From: an uncultured Prevotella sp.
GTDB lineage: Bacteria; Bacteroidota; Bacteroidia; Bacteroidales; Bacteroidaceae
Direction: 5' to 3'
DNA length: 31,554 nucleotides
Assembly (NCBI GenBank): GCA_900769055.1
Contig: CAAGFF010000203.1
Location: 1-31,554 of the forward strand
Shown: positions 29,912 to 31,554 of the stretch, piece by piece
Layout: each line of letters opens with the position of its first letter
Numbering within the stretch: position 1 is the stretch's first letter
Program-made: the position numbers and the translations under genes
The notes under the pieces: model-generated
The model's input: only the letters and a program-made list of their open reading frames with translations
Database searches by the model: none
Told to the model about the DNA's origin: nothing

Positions 29912-31117
29912 ATGAAAACAACTAAGATTTTAATGATTGCGGCTCTCGGGACAGTGCTAGCTTCTTGTGGCGGAAAGTCAGGCGGCAAGCCAAATTTCGC
30001 TGACAACGAGTATGCCGTGAGAACCGTAGCGACACAGGGAACTGAGTTGCAGACCACTTATCCTGCAACAATCAAGGGTATTCAGGATGTTCAGATACGT
30101 CCAAAGGTGTCTGGATTCATCACAAAGATTTGCGTGCATGAGGGACAGAGCGTGAGCGCAGGTCAGCTGTTGTTCGTTATCGACAACGAGACCTATCAGG
30201 CTCAGGTGCGCCAGGCAAAGGCTGCGGTGAACACGGCAAAGGCACAGCTCGCCACGTCGAAACTGGCTTACGAGAACTCGAAGGAGCTCTATGCCAACAA
30301 GGTGATTGGCGACTTTGAGCTCCAGACCTCAGAGAACAACTACTCTACGGCAAAGGCTTCGCTGGCTCAGGCACAGGCAAACCTCGCTGCGGCTGAGGAG
30401 ACACTGAGCTTCTGCTATGTGAAGAGTCCTGCGGCTGGCGTTGTTGGCTCGCTGCCTTACAAGGTGGGCGCATTGGTGAGCGCGTCGAGCGCAGAGCCTC
30501 TGACAACCGTGTCGGACATCAACACCATGGAGGTTTACTTCTCAGTGACGGAGAAGGACATGCTGAGCATGACGAAGGGTGCCGACGGCCTCTCAGGTGC
30601 CATTGCCGCATATCCGGCAGTGAAGCTGCAGCTGGCTGACGGAACCATCTACGACCAGCCTGGCAAGGTGGTGAAGGCGAGTGGAGTGATTGACGCCGCA
30701 ACAGGCTCAGTGTCGCTCATCGCACAGTTTGCCAACCCAAAGCATGAGTTGCGCTCTGGTGGCGCTGGTCAGATTGTGGTTCCAGTGACAGCAAGCAACG
30801 TGGTGATTATTCCACAGGAAGCCACCTCTGAGGTGCAGAACAAGAAGTTCGTGTATATAGTAGGCAAGGACAACAAGGTGAAGTACAGCGAGATAAAGGT
30901 AAACCCACAGGACGACGGCAAGACCTACATTGTGACTGAGGGCTTGAAGGCAGGCGACCGCTATGTGTCGAAGGGCATCACCTCTTTGAGCGACGGAATG
31001 GAGATAAAGCCAATCACCGAGGAGCAGTACAACAAGAAGATTGACGACGCTGCCAAACTTGGTGAGAAGCAGAGCTCAGCCTCTGGCTTCGCTGACGTAA
31101 TGAGTGGGAAAAAGTAG
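29912..31117 (+). CDS. RND efflux periplasmic adaptor, AcrA/MexA family lipoprotein
   Basis: The periplasmic adaptor (membrane fusion protein) of a tripartite RND efflux pump, 401 residues. The signal peptide ends in LASC with Cys19 as the lipid anchor. A lipoyl half (DVQIRPKVSGFITKICVHEG, about 61-80) is followed by an alpha hairpin rich in Ala/Gln/Lys (about 95-165), the second lipoyl half (YVKSPAAGVVGSLPYKVGALV, split at YVKSPAAG and VVGSLPYKVG), a beta-barrel domain (AAYPAVKLQLADGTIYDQ) and a membrane-proximal domain (VVIIPQEAT, LKAGDRYVSKGITSL). These match the AcrA/MexA type of multidrug adaptors. The pump gene begins 228 bases downstream, after an unusual repeat block. Substrates cannot be read from the sequence. 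Confidence 0.92.
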   Translation: MKTTKILMIAALGTVLASCGGKSGGKPNFADNEYAVRTVATQGTELQTTYPATIKGIQDVQIRPKVSGFITKICVHEGQSVSAGQLLFVIDNETYQAQVRQAKAAVNTAKAQLATSKLAYENSKELYANKVIGDFELQTSENNYSTAKASLAQAQANLAAAEETLSFCYVKSPAAGVVGSLPYKVGALVSASSAEPLTTVSDINTMEVYFSVTEKDMLSMTKGADGLSGAIAAYPAVKLQLADGTIYDQPGKVVKASGVIDAATGSVSLIAQFANPKHELRSGGAGQIVVPVTASNVVIIPQEATSEVQNKKFVYIVGKDNKVKYSEIKVNPQDDGKTYIVTEGLKAGDRYVSKGITSLSDGMEIKPITEEQYNKKIDDAAKLGEKQSSASGFADVMSGKK

Positions 31118-31157
31118 TAATTCGGAAGTTAAGGAGTTAAAGGAGTAAAGTAGTAGA

Positions 31158-31327
31158 GGAGTTAAGGAGTTAAGACAAATGTTATTGTGCGGAAACTCGA
31201 CTCTTAGCTATTGTCTTAAATCCCAGCGACTGTAAGAAGTTAAGGCAAATGTTATTGTGCGGAAACTCGACTCTTAGCTATTGTCTTAACTCCCAGCGAC
31301 TGTAAGGAGCGATAACTCCTTAACTCC
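31158..31327. repeat. 15-base inverted repeat enclosing two direct repeats
   Basis: GGAGTTAAGGAGTTA (31158-31172) and its exact reverse complement (31313-31327) flank the tandem pair of 70-base repeats. In RNA this would give a long closing stem with two internal stem-loops, all between the adaptor and pump genes. The outer arm is part of a simple AGGAGTTAA-type sequence that starts right after the adaptor stop (31120-31172). Confidence 0.75.
31168..31307. repeat. Two tandem 70-base direct repeats between adaptor and pump
   Basis: Copies 31168-31237 and 31238-31307 differ at only a few positions. Each carries its own nine-base stem: TTAAGACAA with TTGTCTTAA in the first copy, and TTAAGGCAA with TTGTCTTAA in the second, where the A-to-G change still allows a G-U pair in RNA. 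The 31-base-plus loop includes GTGCGGAAACTCGACTC. Confidence 0.85.
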
Positions 31328-31345
31328 AGAAAAAAATATAAGCAA

Positions 31346-31554
31346 ATGACATTTACAAACTTCATAAAGCGCCCAGTGCTCTCGACGGTGGTCTCCATCT
31401 TCTTCGTGCTGCTGGGTACCATCGGAATCATTTCGCTGCCTATTGAGCAGTATCCCGATGTTGCGCCGCCTACAATCTCGGTCGAGACCACATATACTGG
31501 TGCCGATGCGCAGACGGTGCTGAACTCTGTTGTCACGCCTCTTGAGGAGAGCAT
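31346..31554 (+). CDS. RND efflux pump (AcrB/HAE1 family), 5' part
   Basis: The first 69 codons of an inner-membrane RND transporter, cut by the right edge of the window. The sequence MTFTNFIKRPVLSTVVSIFF is the characteristic N-terminus of hydrophobe/amphiphile efflux (HAE1) pumps: a short amphipathic start, the first transmembrane helix (about 9-30, through VLLGTIGIISLP), then IEQYPDVAPPTISV and TYTGADAQTVLNSVVTPLEE of the first pore-domain segment. Full-length members have about 1,030-1,060 residues. The ATG at 31346 follows an A-rich stretch. Together with the adaptor it forms an efflux operon; an outer-membrane factor gene is expected beyond the window. Confidence 0.93.
   Translation, partial: MTFTNFIKRPVLSTVVSIFFVLLGTIGIISLPIEQYPDVAPPTISVETTYTGADAQTVLNSVVTPLEES

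Noticed and set aside
1..31554. Prophage, insertion sequence or conjugative element
   Set aside because: No integrase, transposase, terminal repeats with target duplication, or transfer genes; TraB/GumN is named by family and is not the conjugation protein TraB.

Overview
The window looks like chromosome of a Bacteroidales bacterium, most likely Prevotella or a close relative. The evidence is: promoters of the Bacteroidetes type (TTTG, 19-20 bases, TAnnTTTG) upstream of many genes; almost no Shine-Dalgarno sequences; a GldH lipoprotein and a RicT/PSP1 protein side by side; secreted proteins ending in type IX secretion (T9SS)-like C-terminal domains; and the neighbour order purH-mreBCD-mrdA-rodA. 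I see no rRNA, tRNA, insertion sequence, prophage or CRISPR array. Gene names come from reading motifs; no database search was run.

Layout. 1-283: no gene, only stem-loops, including a probable terminator of a gene to the left. 284-1931 (minus): a two-gene unit, SIMPL-domain protein then TraB/GumN-family protein, fired from one half of a back-to-back promoter pair. 2004-9726 (plus): the other promoter half, a collapsed pseudogene of the AAA-ATPase/PD-(D/E)XK family, a membrane-anchored TPR regulator with an AraC-type DNA-binding end, and three large secreted proteins. 9957-11165: GDP-L-fucose synthase. 11441-18078 (plus): a single-domain PurH (IMP cyclohydrolase half only), then the elongasome genes mreB, mreC, mreD, mrdA (PBP2) and rodA. 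18088-22105 (minus): metF, holB, ricT, gldH, converging on rodA with nine bases between stops. 22313-27822 (minus): small lipoprotein, DUF1599 protein, a DoxX-like membrane protein fused in frame to triosephosphate isomerase, SPOR protein, folE, exonuclease III. 27946-29367 (plus): CCA-adding enzyme/poly(A) polymerase, divergent from the lipoprotein. 29912-31554 (plus): RND efflux adaptor and the first part of the RND pump, cut by the window end.

How the genes relate. Most of the window is housekeeping: cell elongation, folate/one-carbon metabolism (metF, folE), purine synthesis, DNA replication and repair (holB, xth), tRNA maturation and glycolysis. The accessory parts are the regulator plus secreted-protein cluster (2.4-9.7 kb) and the efflux operon at the right end.

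Most of the unusual signal is in non-coding DNA and gene architecture. A 20-base promoter core is repeated at four promoters, spacer included. Degenerate seven-base repeat arrays fill at least five intergenic gaps. A 22-base tandem array lies between cca and the efflux operon. Nested direct and inverted repeats separate the efflux adaptor from its pump. A 35-base perfect palindrome overlaps the metF promoter. Among proteins, the points of interest are the DoxX-TIM fusion, the half-length PurH, a DNA polymerase III delta-prime lacking the usual zinc cysteines, and an enlarged GDP-fucose synthase. I found no convincing wholly new multi-gene system; the regulator/secreted-protein cluster and the repeat families are the best candidates.
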